Under the pieces are notes generated by a model, which was not told the origin of the DNA, did not search any database, and saw only the letters and a list, made by a program, of their open reading frames with translations. This document shows, piece by piece, positions 1 to 7,990 of a stretch of 64,000 nucleotides of DNA; the first letter of the stretch is position 1; each line of letters starts with the position of its first letter. Source of the DNA: Tessaracoccus lapidicaptus (GTDB lineage Bacteria > Actinomycetota > Actinomycetes > Propionibacteriales > Propionibacteriaceae). The position numbers and the translations under genes were made by a program. The DNA lies in NCBI RefSeq assembly GCF_001693815.1, contig NZ_MBQD01000022.1, positions 1 to 64,000 of the forward strand, given 5' to 3'.

Positions 1-32
1 ACACGGGAGGACCTTCCTGGAGAGCGGATACC

Positions 33-275
33 TTGAGCAGTTCCACTCAACCGCGGGGGGTCCTCCTTCTCACGTCTACTCAGATCGTGTCGTCACAATC
101 CCTCGACCAACCTGTCCGGTCAGTACACCTAGCCCAAGCTGGGCGGACCCCCCAGACCAGCCAGTCGGCATCCCCGCAGGCCAGTCGGTCGGCCTCTCCG
201 GATCCCAGCCGGTCGGCCTCTCCGGAGCCCGGTCAGCCGGCTTCGCCTGAGCCCAGCCCCAGCACCACGCCATGA
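33..275 (+). CDS. Ser/Pro/Ala-rich tail, possibly the 3' end of an upstream gene
   Basis: The reading frame is open to the left edge of the window, so this is probably the end of a longer gene; the first internal start would be a TTG at 33. The visible part is low complexity: four imperfect S-A-S-P-type repeats (SASPQASR, SASPDPSR, SASPEPGQ, PASPEPSP) ending in STTP. Its stop codon overlaps the ATG of the following MMPL gene by four bases (ATGA at 272-275), which is typical of translational coupling and argues that the frame is real. No domain is recognisable. It could also be a non-coding leader whose small repeats happen to stay open. Confidence 0.35.
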   Translation: MSSSTQPRGVLLLTSTQIVSSQSLDQPVRSVHLAQAGRTPQTSQSASPQASRSASPDPSRSASPEPGQPASPEPSPSTTP

Positions 276-2515
276 GCGACGCACCGGCACCGGTCGAGGT
301 GGAGCCGCGCCGCGGGTTCACGGCGAAGCTCTGGTACGGCTACGCCCGCGTGCTCGTCGCGCTGCGCTGGGTCATCGTCCTCGGGTGGACGGTGGCTGCC
401 GTCGCCGCCATGGTTTTTCTCCCGCCGATGCAGGGCTCCGCGAACGACATCGAAGCGCTGGGGGCCAACGACGAGAGTTTCGCCGCCGAGAAGCGGTCGC
501 TGGAGCTGTTCGGGTTCCCTCTCCTCAGTCGAGCGGCGATCGTGCAGCGCAACCCCGAGGGCCTGCCCCCGCTGGTCCAGGCCGAAGCCGTCATGCGTGG
601 CATCGCCATCAATCAGGGCCAGTACGAGACGGAACTCCTCGGAGCCATCCCGGTGCCCAACGCTGAGGGGGCGTTCCCCGGCGCCGGCGAGACGAACACG
701 ACCGTCGTCACCTTCCTCTTCGCGGACCCCACGCTGAACTTCTTCCAGCAGACCCAGGTCGTCGAGGACTTCGCAGCCGAACAGCTCACGGACGAATCAG
801 ACGCCTACGTGGGCGTCACCGGTTCCATCCCGGCCCGCGCCGCCCAGGGCAAGGTCCTGAACTCCTACGTCCACATCGTCGAGGTGGTGACCGTCCTCGC
901 GGTCCTGACGATCGTGGCCCTCACGTTCGGCTCGTTGATGGCGCCGGCCCTGACGCTGCTCTCCGTGGGAGCCGCCGTCTTCGTCACGCTCGGCGTCTCC
1001 GGGTGGGCGGCGACGATCATGGACGTGTCGATCCCGGCCGACCTCAGGCCCCTGATCGTCGCGCTGCTGCTCGGCGTCGTCACCGACTACTGCATCTTCT
1101 ATCTCTCCGGTCTGCGCGCCCGGCTCCGGGAAGGCCACGACCGGCTCGAGGCGGCCCGGCTGGCCACCGCATCCGTCACGCCGATCGTCACGGTCGCCGG
1201 AGTCACGGTCGCGGCGGGGACGGCGTCGCTTCTCGTCGCCGAGTCGCCCCTCTTCAGCGGGTTCGGGCCGGCGCTCGGGCTCACCGTGCTGACCGGGCTC
1301 GTGGTCGCGATCACCCTGGTGCCGGCCCTGATCGCCATTCTGGGTCGAGCCGCCTTCTGGCCGCGTCAGCTCGTCGCCGAACCGCCGAAGGTGCGCCCAC
1401 GCCCCTCCCTGCTCACCCGCGCCGTTGCGCACCGCGGGTCCGCGTTCCTCATCGTCCTGCTGTGCGTGGCCGGGTTGAGCGCGGCCGCGTCCCAGGCGCG
1501 CCACCTCGACCTCGGCCTCGGCTTCGTCCAATCCCTGCCCGAGACGACCAGCGCACAGCGCGCGGCAGAGGCCGCCGGCAAGGGCTTCGCCCCCGGCATC
1601 ATCTCTCCGACCGAGATCGTGCTCGAAGGAGCCGGAGTCGGGGAGAAGGCCGACGAGGTCGCCCAGCTCGGCGAGGCCCTCAAGGCGCAGCCCGGGGTGG
1701 CGGGAGTGATCGGCCCCGGCGACCTCCCGGCCGCGGACGACGTCGGTGCGTTCACCGCGAAGTCCGGCGACGCCGTGCGCTTTCTCCTCATCCTCGACAG
1801 CACGCCGCTCGAGGCGACGGCGATCGAGACCCTCGGTCGCGTCGAGGTAGCTCTGCCGCAGCTCGCCGCCGACGCCGGCCTCGGCGAGGTCACCACATCC
1901 GTGGCCGGCGACACCGCTCTCGCCTCGGGGATCATCGCGGACACGGCCAACGACCTGATCCGGATCGGCCTCGTGGCGCTCGCCGTCAACCTGGTCCTGC
2001 TGGTCGTCTTCCTGCGGGCGCTGATCGCCCCCCTGTACCTCCTCGCGTCGAGCGTCCTCGCGCTCGGGGCGGCCATGGGGCTGTCGGTGTTCTTCTTCCA
2101 GGACTACCTCGGGCAGGACGACCTCACCTTCTACGTCCCGTTCGCGGTGTCGGTGCTTCTGCTGTCCCTGGGGTCCGACTACAACATCTTCGCCGTCGGC
2201 CACGTCTGGCAGGAGGCCCGCAAGCGGCCGATGCGCGAGGCACTCCTCGTCGCAACGCCGGAATCGACCCGCGCGATCACCTCCGCGGGCCTCGCGCTGG
2301 CCGCCAGCTTCGGGCTCCTCGCCCTCGTCCCGCTGAGGCCGTTCCACGAGCTCGGCTTCCTGCTCGGCGTCGGCATCCTCATCGACGTGTTCATCGTCCG
2401 CGCCCTGCTCGTCCCGTCACTGATCACGCTGGTGGGGCCGCTGAGCAGCTGGCCGTCAGGCATCCTGCGGCGCGAGAGGCGGACTCGGGTCAGGACAGCA
2501 CGTGGACGCGGCTGA
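272..2515 (+). CDS. MMPL/RND-family membrane exporter
   Basis: A 747-residue RND-superfamily transporter of the MMPL type, presumably moving a lipid or other hydrophobic substrate across the cytoplasmic membrane with the proton gradient. The layout is duplicated: one helix near residues 25-45, an extracytoplasmic domain to about 190, a helix bundle at 195-365, then the same again (helix near 390, loop 410-560, bundle 565-735). Asp-Tyr pairs lie in the expected helices of both halves (D272-Y273 in VTDYCIF and D636-Y637 in GSDYNIF); in MmpL3 such pairs form the proton relay. The gene overlaps the next one, a DUF2993/LmeA-like protein, suggesting they act together in envelope lipid handling. The substrate cannot be read from sequence. 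Confidence 0.88.
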   Translation: MSDAPAPVEVEPRRGFTAKLWYGYARVLVALRWVIVLGWTVAAVAAMVFLPPMQGSANDIEALGANDESFAAEKRSLELFGFPLLSRAAIVQRNPEGLPPLVQAEAVMRGIAINQGQYETELLGAIPVPNAEGAFPGAGETNTTVVTFLFADPTLNFFQQTQVVEDFAAEQLTDESDAYVGVTGSIPARAAQGKVLNSYVHIVEVVTVLAVLTIVALTFGSLMAPALTLLSVGAAVFVTLGVSGWAATIMDVSIPADLRPLIVALLLGVVTDYCIFYLSGLRARLREGHDRLEAARLATASVTPIVTVAGVTVAAGTASLLVAESPLFSGFGPALGLTVLTGLVVAITLVPALIAILGRAAFWPRQLVAEPPKVRPRPSLLTRAVAHRGSAFLIVLLCVAGLSAAASQARHLDLGLGFVQSLPETTSAQRAAEAAGKGFAPGIISPTEIVLEGAGVGEKADEVAQLGEALKAQPGVAGVIGPGDLPAADDVGAFTAKSGDAVRFLLILDSTPLEATAIETLGRVEVALPQLAADAGLGEVTTSVAGDTALASGIIADTANDLIRIGLVALAVNLVLLVVFLRALIAPLYLLASSVLALGAAMGLSVFFFQDYLGQDDLTFYVPFAVSVLLLSLGSDYNIFAVGHVWQEARKRPMREALLVATPESTRAITSAGLALAASFGLLALVPLRPFHELGFLLGVGILIDVFIVRALLVPSLITLVGPLSSWPSGILRRERRTRVRTARGRG

Positions 2516-3272
2516 CGGGGGCCCGATTCCGCCGTACGGCGGCGCCTTCCCGGCGGCACCGGTGCCGCGCCGACGCCTGCGATGGCGCGTGCTCGACTGG
2601 GCCATCGGCGCCCTCGGCATGCTCGGCCTCGTCGCACTCGGGCTGCTCCTGTTCTGGCTGTCGATCACGCGGCCGGTCGACGAGTCAGTCGTCCCGCCTC
2701 CCGCCGGGACCTCGACGTCGCCGACAGCCGAGCCCCTCGTCGAGGTCATCCCGCCCCCCGATCTCGCCGAGGACGAGGTGTGGCTGGGGGACATCTCCCT
2801 CACTGCCGGGTCCGTCATCGCCGCGGGGACCCAGCTGCGTGACGTCATCGGCACCGGTACCGACGTGACGTCGGGGCCGGACGGACTCGTCGCCCGCCAT
2901 CTCGAGCTGACGGCCACGGTCCCGTTCCACGTCGTGGCCGAGGAGATCGGCCCGGACGCGAGGCTGAGCGCCGCCGGGAAGGGTGAGGTACGCGTCGACA
3001 CGGAGGTGGAGGCCCTCGGCCGGAGCCTCCCCGTCGGGGCCACCGGCACCGTTACGGTGGTGGGTGGCACGCTGGTCATGGTGCCGACCACCATCGACAT
3101 CGGAGGGCCGCAGTTCCTCGCCGAGCTGCTGGGGAGCGTGGTGCGCGAGCTGATCACGTTTGAGCACCGCATCGAAGGCCTGCCCGACGGGGTCGTCCTG
3201 CGGAGTGTGGAGGTCGTCGACGGCGGCTTCCGCGCCCACCTGACGGGCGACGACGTCCGCCTCGTCCAGTGA
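2502..3272 (+). CDS. LmeA-like (DUF2993) membrane-anchored protein
   Basis: A 256-residue protein with a short Pro-rich cytoplasmic start, one membrane helix at about residues 30-52 (IGALGMLGLVALGLLLFWLS), a Pro/Ser/Thr-rich linker, and a C-terminal region from about residue 95 that matches the DUF2993 pattern, including the ending GLPDGVVLRSVEVVDGGFRA. In mycobacteria LmeA of this family binds phospholipid and supports lipomannan elongation. The GTG start at 2502 lies 14 bases inside the MMPL gene, so the two are almost certainly co-translated. A role in lipid or lipoglycan assembly is inferred from family and neighbour only. Confidence 0.7.
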   Translation: MDAADGGPIPPYGGAFPAAPVPRRRLRWRVLDWAIGALGMLGLVALGLLLFWLSITRPVDESVVPPPAGTSTSPTAEPLVEVIPPPDLAEDEVWLGDISLTAGSVIAAGTQLRDVIGTGTDVTSGPDGLVARHLELTATVPFHVVAEEIGPDARLSAAGKGEVRVDTEVEALGRSLPVGATGTVTVVGGTLVMVPTTIDIGGPQFLAELLGSVVRELITFEHRIEGLPDGVVLRSVEVVDGGFRAHLTGDDVRLVQ

Positions 3273-3297
3273 GAAGTGGGGGTGGGGTCGCGTCAGG

Positions 3298-3602
3298 TTT
3301 CGCTCGCTGGGGTCGTGCCAGTCTCGTTCGCTGAGGCCTCGGTCGGTAGCACCCGGGCGAGTCTCGAAGCCGACGCCACCCCGTTCGCTGAGGTCGCGGC
3401 CGACGGCGGAGCCGTCCGGGTGAGTCTCGAAGCCGACGCTCTCCCCGTTCGCTGAGGTCGCGCAATACCGTTCGCTAAGGTCGCGGCCGACGGCGCAGCC
3501 GTCCGGGCGAGTCTGGAAGCCGACGCTCTCACCGTTTGCTGAGGTCGCGCCCGGTGCGGAGCACCCGGGCGAGTCTCGAAGCCGACGCCGCAGGCGTCGA
3601 TC
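3298..3602 (-). repeat. Hairpin repeat array R1 (four units)
   Basis: Four copies of a 55-75-base unit read on the minus strand as GGCTTCGAGACTC, a GC-rich hairpin, then GCGACCTCAGCGAACGG. Units lie near 3324-3376, 3382-3437, 3469-3525 and 3534-3602; only the last carries the extra 5' hairpin GACGCC-TGC-GGCGTC. The inner hairpin is of two kinds: GTGC/GCAC stems in the first and last units and GACGGC/GCCGTC stems in the middle two. The CTCAGCGAACG end faces the stop codon of the LmeA-like gene 26 bases away. The array stays open in several frames and creates spurious ORFs on both strands. Confidence 0.85.
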
Positions 3603-3921
3603 TCCCAACCCCATCCGCTGCTGGTGTGGGGAGCCGTGATCCGTCGCTCGGGCAGCCCTTGTCGCCGGGTGTTCTGTTCGGCTGACAGCGCTGCGGGGGC
3701 CGGGTAGTCGAGGCCGCCCGAGCGTCGGTTCCCGTCTCCCCACACATGTTTCGGCGGTGGCGTGGCCGGGTCCGGGTGCGTGCCGGCGGGGCGGCCCTGG
3801 CACAGGTTCGTCTAGGCGGGACGCCAGTTTGGTGATCCTCGGGTTGGGCATCACTGCGCGCAGCCGCCCCACCATCCCACCCCCTCGCGGGAACGCCTCG
3901 GGCTGCGTTGCCGCGCAGGCC
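3603..3921. other. Non-coding spacer between repeat arrays R1 and R2
   Basis: About 320 bases with no supportable gene. Open frames on the minus strand (for example a stretch beginning MPNPRITKLASRLDEPVP) are continuous with repeat-derived frames, are rich in Arg and Pro, and have no ribosome binding site. It may be a worn remnant of the 3' part of a DUF222-HNH-type gene or unique spacer; nothing in it can be identified. Confidence 0.4.
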
Positions 3922-4147
3922 CCGCTCGCTGAGGTCGTGCCGACCCCGTTCGCTGAGGTCGCGCCCGACGGCGGAGCCGTCCGGGCGAGTCTCGAAGCCG
4001 ACGCCGCAGGCGTCGACCCCCAACCCCGCTCGCTGCGGTCGTGCCAGTCTCGTTCGCTGAGGTCCTGCCAGTTTCGTTCGCTGAGGTCGCGCCCGACGGC
4101 GGAGCCGTCCGGGCGAGTCTCGAAGCCGACGCCGCAGGCGTCGATCT
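3922..4147 (-). repeat. Hairpin repeat array R2 beside the HNH gene 3' end
   Basis: Two full units read on the minus strand (about 3946-4016 and 4074-4147), both with the GACGGC-TCC-GCCGTC inner hairpin and the 5' GACGCC-TGC-GGCGTC hairpin, plus extra CTCAGCGAACG-type tails near 3922, 4023 and 4051. The last unit ends 11 bases from the HNH gene stop codon with its GATCGACG end facing the gene, the opposite polarity to arrays R1, R4 and R5. It is the mirror image of the first unit of R3 on the other side of the HNH gene. Confidence 0.85.
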
Positions 4148-5724
4148 CTCAAGGGTCGTCAGGTGCCGTCGCCCCAGATGTCGGCGGAGCGGCGGATGAG
4201 GTCATCCAGGTCCGGCCGGTGGTCTGCCGGACCCGTGACGGGAAAGTTTGGTGGGTCGGTGTCTGGCGGGCTGGTGTCCGGGCAGGGGGGTGCCCCGGCG
4301 CGGATCTGCTCGGGTCGGAAGCGGCGATGCTGTCGCGGGCGTCTGGCGGGATCGATGTGTCGGGGTGGGGTGAACCACGGCAGCCCGGTGACCGGGTCGA
4401 GGTGCACCCGCCACTGCGAGGGCTCGGACTGCAACGGATCGGGTTCCACCAGGCGGTGGTGGTGCGGGCAGAGCAAGATGCCGTTTCCGAGCTGGGTGTC
4501 GCCGCCTTGCCACCAGGGGATGATGTGGTGTGCTTCGCAGGATGCGGGGGTGGCGGTGCAGCCGGGGAACGCGCAGCCACCGTCGCGCTGCATCAAAGCT
4601 GCCCGCAGGCCGGGGGTGAAGGTGCGGTAGGTGCGGCCCACGTCCAGCAGCCGGGATGGTCCGCCCAGGACGACGGGGATGATGCCGGCGTCGCAGGCGA
4701 GTCGCCGCACTTCGCCGGCTGGCAGGCCGTCGACGTCGTCGGCACCGATGAGGCCAACCCGACCGAGTCCGGTGGTGAGGGTGTCGAGGTCGAGGGTGAC
4801 GTGCACCTGCGGCCTGTCCCCACCATGCCTGGGCAGCGTTCCGGTGTTGGCGGCTTTCTGGGTGAGCAGGACCAGCGCGTCCGCGCGACGCGCGTCACGT
4901 GACGCGGCCTCGCCGGTGGCGGTGTAGGTGGAGGCGTCCTGCATCAACGCATCCAACTGTGCGCTGAGGAGGGCTGCGTCGGCGACGGGGAGTTGTCCGG
5001 TGATGCGCATCGAGCCGTGATAGTCCGGCGCGATGCGCAGGAACCGACCCCGATAAGCTGCCGCTTCCTCCCGCGCCAGGCGCTTCGCGTCATCCGCGTC
5101 CGATGCGTCGGGGTCGATGATCTCGACCAGCCGCGCGGCAAGGACCCGCAACTCGGACGGGCCCAAGGTATCGACGTGCTGCAGGATCTCCTTCTCGCAG
5201 CGCGTCAACTCCGCCCGGGTGAGCCGGCCGGGCAGCTTCCGCAAGCCGGCGACGATGGCGTCGGCCTGCGCCAGCGAGATCGAGCCGTCGTTGAGGGCGG
5301 CGCCGATCAGCGGGAAGCGGTCGCACAGGTCCTGCGCGAGCCGGAGACTGGCGGTGGCCTGGGCGGGGGTGGTGCGCACCGACTGCCGCACCTCGTCGAT
5401 CACGGCCTCCGTCGCGGCGAGCTTCGCCTCATGCAGCAGGTGGAGGCGTAGACCGGCGAGCTGGGCTTCGGCTTCGGTGACCGCCGCGACGAGGCCGGCA
5501 AGGCGGTCTGCGGGGGTGTCGTCGGTGGTGAGTGACAGCGCGGCGTCCCAGAGTGCAGCGATGGATCGCTGCATCTGCTCGCGCATGGAATCACTCATGT
5601 GACCTATTCTGGCGGGGGCCACTGACAATTTTCGGATTTCCAAGGCCGGAAGATCGACGCCTGCGGCGTCGGCTTCGAGATTCGCCCGGACGGCTCCGCC
5701 GTCGGGCGCGACCTCAGCGAACGA
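4074..5724. mobile_element. Candidate inverted-repeat-bounded unit carrying a DUF222-HNH gene
   Basis: The HNH gene is bracketed by inverted copies of the hairpin repeat: 4074-4147 on the left and 5651-5724 on the right. Read outward-in they are 74 bases each and differ at one position (GAGACT versus GAGATT). The 1,651-base block therefore has the layout of a small transposon with long terminal inverted repeats. No target-site duplication is visible and further repeat units continue outside both ends, so repeat pairs may simply have accumulated around the gene. DUF222-HNH proteins are the REP13E12 family of mycobacteria, themselves repeated genomic elements. Confidence 0.4.
4159..5598 (-). 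CDS. DUF222 / HNH endonuclease domain protein (13E12 repeat family)
   Basis: A 479-residue protein with an all-helical DUF222 region (about residues 1-310) followed by an HNH nuclease motif: two CxxC-type cysteines (CAFPGC), AHHIIPWW, GNGILLCPHHHRLVE, near residues 335-385. The last ~80 residues are Pro/Arg-rich. I take the ATG at 5598 (MSDSMREQ); a longer frame to 5739 exists only because the flanking repeat happens to be open. The family is widespread in Actinobacteria as multi-copy genes of uncertain role; nuclease activity is expected from the motif but not shown here. The gene sits exactly between inverted hairpin repeats, which makes a link between nuclease and repeats worth testing. 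Confidence 0.85.
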   Translation of the reverse strand: MSDSMREQMQRSIAALWDAALSLTTDDTPADRLAGLVAAVTEAEAQLAGLRLHLLHEAKLAATEAVIDEVRQSVRTTPAQATASLRLAQDLCDRFPLIGAALNDGSISLAQADAIVAGLRKLPGRLTRAELTRCEKEILQHVDTLGPSELRVLAARLVEIIDPDASDADDAKRLAREEAAAYRGRFLRIAPDYHGSMRITGQLPVADAALLSAQLDALMQDASTYTATGEAASRDARRADALVLLTQKAANTGTLPRHGGDRPQVHVTLDLDTLTTGLGRVGLIGADDVDGLPAGEVRRLACDAGIIPVVLGGPSRLLDVGRTYRTFTPGLRAALMQRDGGCAFPGCTATPASCEAHHIIPWWQGGDTQLGNGILLCPHHHRLVEPDPLQSEPSQWRVHLDPVTGLPWFTPPRHIDPARRPRQHRRFRPEQIRAGAPPCPDTSPPDTDPPNFPVTGPADHRPDLDDLIRRSADIWGDGT

Positions 5725-5914
5725 GTCAACCCCCAGCACGACACGCCGCCGAACTCCGCCATCAACGCCATCAACCGCTCCCGAGCCCGAGGAAGGCTGC
5801 CATTCGTGCTGCGCTCGGGGGATCGACGCCTACGGCGTCGGCTTCGAGACTCGCCCGGACGGCTCCGCCGTCGGGCGCGACCTCAGCAATCGGGTGGCGC
5901 GACCTCAGTGACGG
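5651..5914 (+). repeat. Hairpin repeat array R3 upstream of the HNH gene
   Basis: Two full plus-strand units at 5651-5724 and 5821-5894, both with the GACGGC-TCC-GCCGTC inner hairpin, separated by about 95 bases of unrelated sequence, plus a tail-only copy (GCGACCTCAGTGACGGG) to 5914. The second unit has TAC instead of TGC in the loop of the first hairpin. The first unit is the inverted partner of the R2 unit at 4074-4147. The remaining bases to 6040 hold no feature except the leader of the next gene. Confidence 0.85.
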
Positions 5915-6040
5915 GCGACGCGTCCCCAGGGGAGGGACCCCTCACGCGGCTGGTTCATGGCCGGCGCACAGGCGACACCCACCGGCGAAACAGGCCGGGT
6001 CACGAGGATCGGGGCAGACAACCTAGACAGGGATCCGCCC

Positions 6041-7474
6041 ATGACCATGCTCCTCGACCGCCCCGATGCAGATGCGGTCCCACAGCCCATCCCGTCGCGC
6101 ATGACCCGGGCACGGACCAGAGCGCAGATCCCCACCTGGTGGCGTGACGCCGTCGGCGCGGCTACCTGGAGCAGCATGCTGGTGGTCGTCGCCCTGTGGG
6201 TGGCAGGCGGGGGATTGCACGATCTGACCGGCTGGGCGTCAGCCCTCACGAGCGTCGGCCGGTTGACGGGCCTTGTGTCGTCGGACCTGCTCCTCCTTCA
6301 GGTGCTACTCCTCGCTCGCATCCCCATGGTGGAGCGCGTGTACGGCCAGGACGAGCTGGTTCGGCGGCACCGTCTCGTGGGTTTCTGGTCGTTCTGGCTC
6401 ATGGCGGCTCACGTTGTCCTGATCACGGTCGGCTATGCCGCCACCGTCGCCATCAATCCGTTCGTCCAGCTGTGGGAGTTGACGGTCGACTACCCCGGCA
6501 TGCTGCTGGCGGTGGCGGGCACCGTGGCGCTGGTCATGGTCGTCGTCACGAGCCTCCGGAGGGCCCGCAGGGCGCTGCGCTACGAGTCCTGGCACCTCCT
6601 GCACCTCTATGCCTACCTCGGGGTGGGGCTGGCGCTCCCGCACCAGCTGTGGACCGGTCAGGAGTTCCTGAACAGTCCGGTGGCGACGATCTACTGGTGG
6701 ACGCTCTGGGCGTCGGCGGCCGGGTCCGTACTGGTCTTCCGAGTCGGTCTGCCCCTCTACCGCAGCGTGCGCCATGGCCTGCGCGTGGAGAGCGTGATCA
6801 GGGAGTCCGACGACGTGGTGTCTGTCACGGTCCGCGGCCGCGATCTCGATCGCCTCGATCCCCTCCCTGGCCAGTTCTTCAGTTGGCGTTTCCTCAACGG
6901 GCCCGGCTGGACGCGAGCGCACCCCTATTCCCTCTCTGCGGTACCCGCCGACGACACGATGCGGATCACGGTCAAGGAACTTGGCGACGGTAGTCGCGCG
7001 CTCGCCGACCTCACGCCGGGGACGCGGGTGCTGATCGAGGGGCCCTACGGTCGCCTCCACGCCGGGGCGCGGACCCGACGGAAGGTCACCCTCATGGCTG
7101 CAGGAATCGGGATCTGCCCCATGCGCGCGCTGCTGGAGGGGCTCCCGCAAGACCCCGGCGACGTCACGCTCCTCTACCGCGCACGCAGCGAGGCCGACCT
7201 GGCCCTCACGGAGGAACTCGACGACCTCAGCCGCCGGACCGGCGCCCGCGTCGTCTATCTCCCTGGCCGGCGCATCCCACACCGGCCCACGTGGCTGCCC
7301 GAGGCCGCCGCCCACTTCAGCGATGCGGAGGCGCTGCGCCACCTCGTCCCAGACGTCGCGGAACACGATGTGTTCATCTGCGGAAGCGCCGCGTGGATGG
7401 ACGCAGCGCGGGCCGCCGCCCTCGACTGTGGGGTGCCCGCCCAGCGGATCCATCTGGAGCGATTCAGCTGGTAA
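6041..7474 (+). CDS. Ferric-reductase-type transmembrane flavin oxidoreductase
   Basis: A 477-residue membrane oxidoreductase. The N-terminal half has about six helices (residues ~35-235) with His residues in helices (LMAAHVVLITVG, SWHLLHLYAYLGVGLALPHQLW) as in ferric-reductase-like heme-binding domains. The C-terminal half (~245-477) is a ferredoxin-NADP-reductase module with the FAD motif RAHPYSLS, an NAD(P)-binding AAGIGICPMRALLEGL and a final CGSAAWMDAAR. It should pass electrons from NAD(P)H through FAD and heme across the membrane. I chose the ATG at 6041 (MTMLLDRP) over one 28 codons upstream because the upstream part is unstructured and touches the repeat region. It heads a run with an FMN-binding protein and ApbE. 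Confidence 0.8.
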   Translation: MTMLLDRPDADAVPQPIPSRMTRARTRAQIPTWWRDAVGAATWSSMLVVVALWVAGGGLHDLTGWASALTSVGRLTGLVSSDLLLLQVLLLARIPMVERVYGQDELVRRHRLVGFWSFWLMAAHVVLITVGYAATVAINPFVQLWELTVDYPGMLLAVAGTVALVMVVVTSLRRARRALRYESWHLLHLYAYLGVGLALPHQLWTGQEFLNSPVATIYWWTLWASAAGSVLVFRVGLPLYRSVRHGLRVESVIRESDDVVSVTVRGRDLDRLDPLPGQFFSWRFLNGPGWTRAHPYSLSAVPADDTMRITVKELGDGSRALADLTPGTRVLIEGPYGRLHAGARTRRKVTLMAAGIGICPMRALLEGLPQDPGDVTLLYRARSEADLALTEELDDLSRRTGARVVYLPGRRIPHRPTWLPEAAAHFSDAEALRHLVPDVAEHDVFICGSAAWMDAARAAALDCGVPAQRIHLERFSW

Positions 7475-7498
7475 AGACCAACCGACAAGGAGTTATTC

Positions 7499-7990
7499 AT
7501 GCGCAAGATCGTCACCGCCCTCATGGGCACCCTGAGCGGGCTAGTGCTGCTGTTCAGCTACCACACGAGCACCGCGGAACAGGCGGTCCCAGGGGGAGCA
7601 AGCCCCGAATCGGCAGCCGGGTCCAGCCAGTCGTCCAGCGAGTCCTTGAACGACGGGGTGCCAGACCCCACCGAGGCGACATCCGAGACCGAGGACTCCT
7701 CGGCCGACGCCATGTCAGGGACGTTCACCGGCGACGCCGCCGAGACGCGCTACGGCGCGGTCCAGGTGGAGATCACCGTCGAGGATGGGGTCATCACGTC
7801 GTCGGAGGCTGTCCAGTATCCCAACCGAGACCACCACGACCAGCGGATCAACGCCTACGCGGTCCCCGTCTTGAACGCCGCGGCCGTCGAGGCGCAGAGC
7901 GCGGACATCGATGCGGTGTCGGGTGCGACTGTCACGAGTCTCGCGTACGCCCAGTCGCTCCAGTCCGCCATTGACCAGGCGTTCCAGTGA
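7499..7990 (+). CDS. Exported FMN-binding domain protein
   Basis: A 163-residue protein with an N-terminal hydrophobic segment (residues ~5-22), a Ser/Glu/Asp-rich linker (~30-70) and a compact FMN-binding domain (~72-163). The flavinylation site is clear: DAVSGATVTS at residues 138-147, with Thr144 the residue expected to receive FMN through a phosphoester bond. It starts 24 bases after the membrane oxidoreductase behind a strong AAGGAG, and its stop overlaps the GTG start of ApbE, the enzyme that attaches the flavin. The natural reading is an extracytoplasmic flavoprotein that takes electrons from the upstream membrane protein. Its acceptor is unknown. Confidence 0.85.
   Translation: MRKIVTALMGTLSGLVLLFSYHTSTAEQAVPGGASPESAAGSSQSSSESLNDGVPDPTEATSETEDSSADAMSGTFTGDAAETRYGAVQVEITVEDGVITSSEAVQYPNRDHHDQRINAYAVPVLNAAAVEAQSADIDAVSGATVTSLAYAQSLQSAIDQAFQ

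Noticed and set aside
797..2347. 516-codon minus-strand ORF opposite the MMPL gene
   Set aside because: Composition is Arg/Glu/Gly/Asp-rich as expected of an antisense frame in high-GC DNA; the plus strand encodes a clear MMPL protein.
3298..4147. Possible CRISPR array
   Set aside because: Units vary in length, have internal hairpins of changing sequence and no regular unique spacers; no cas genes.
3757..4902. Long plus-strand ORF across the repeats and the HNH gene (381 codons)
   Set aside because: It is the antisense of the DUF222-HNH gene plus repeat sequence; low-complexity Arg/Gly/Val composition and no ribosome site.
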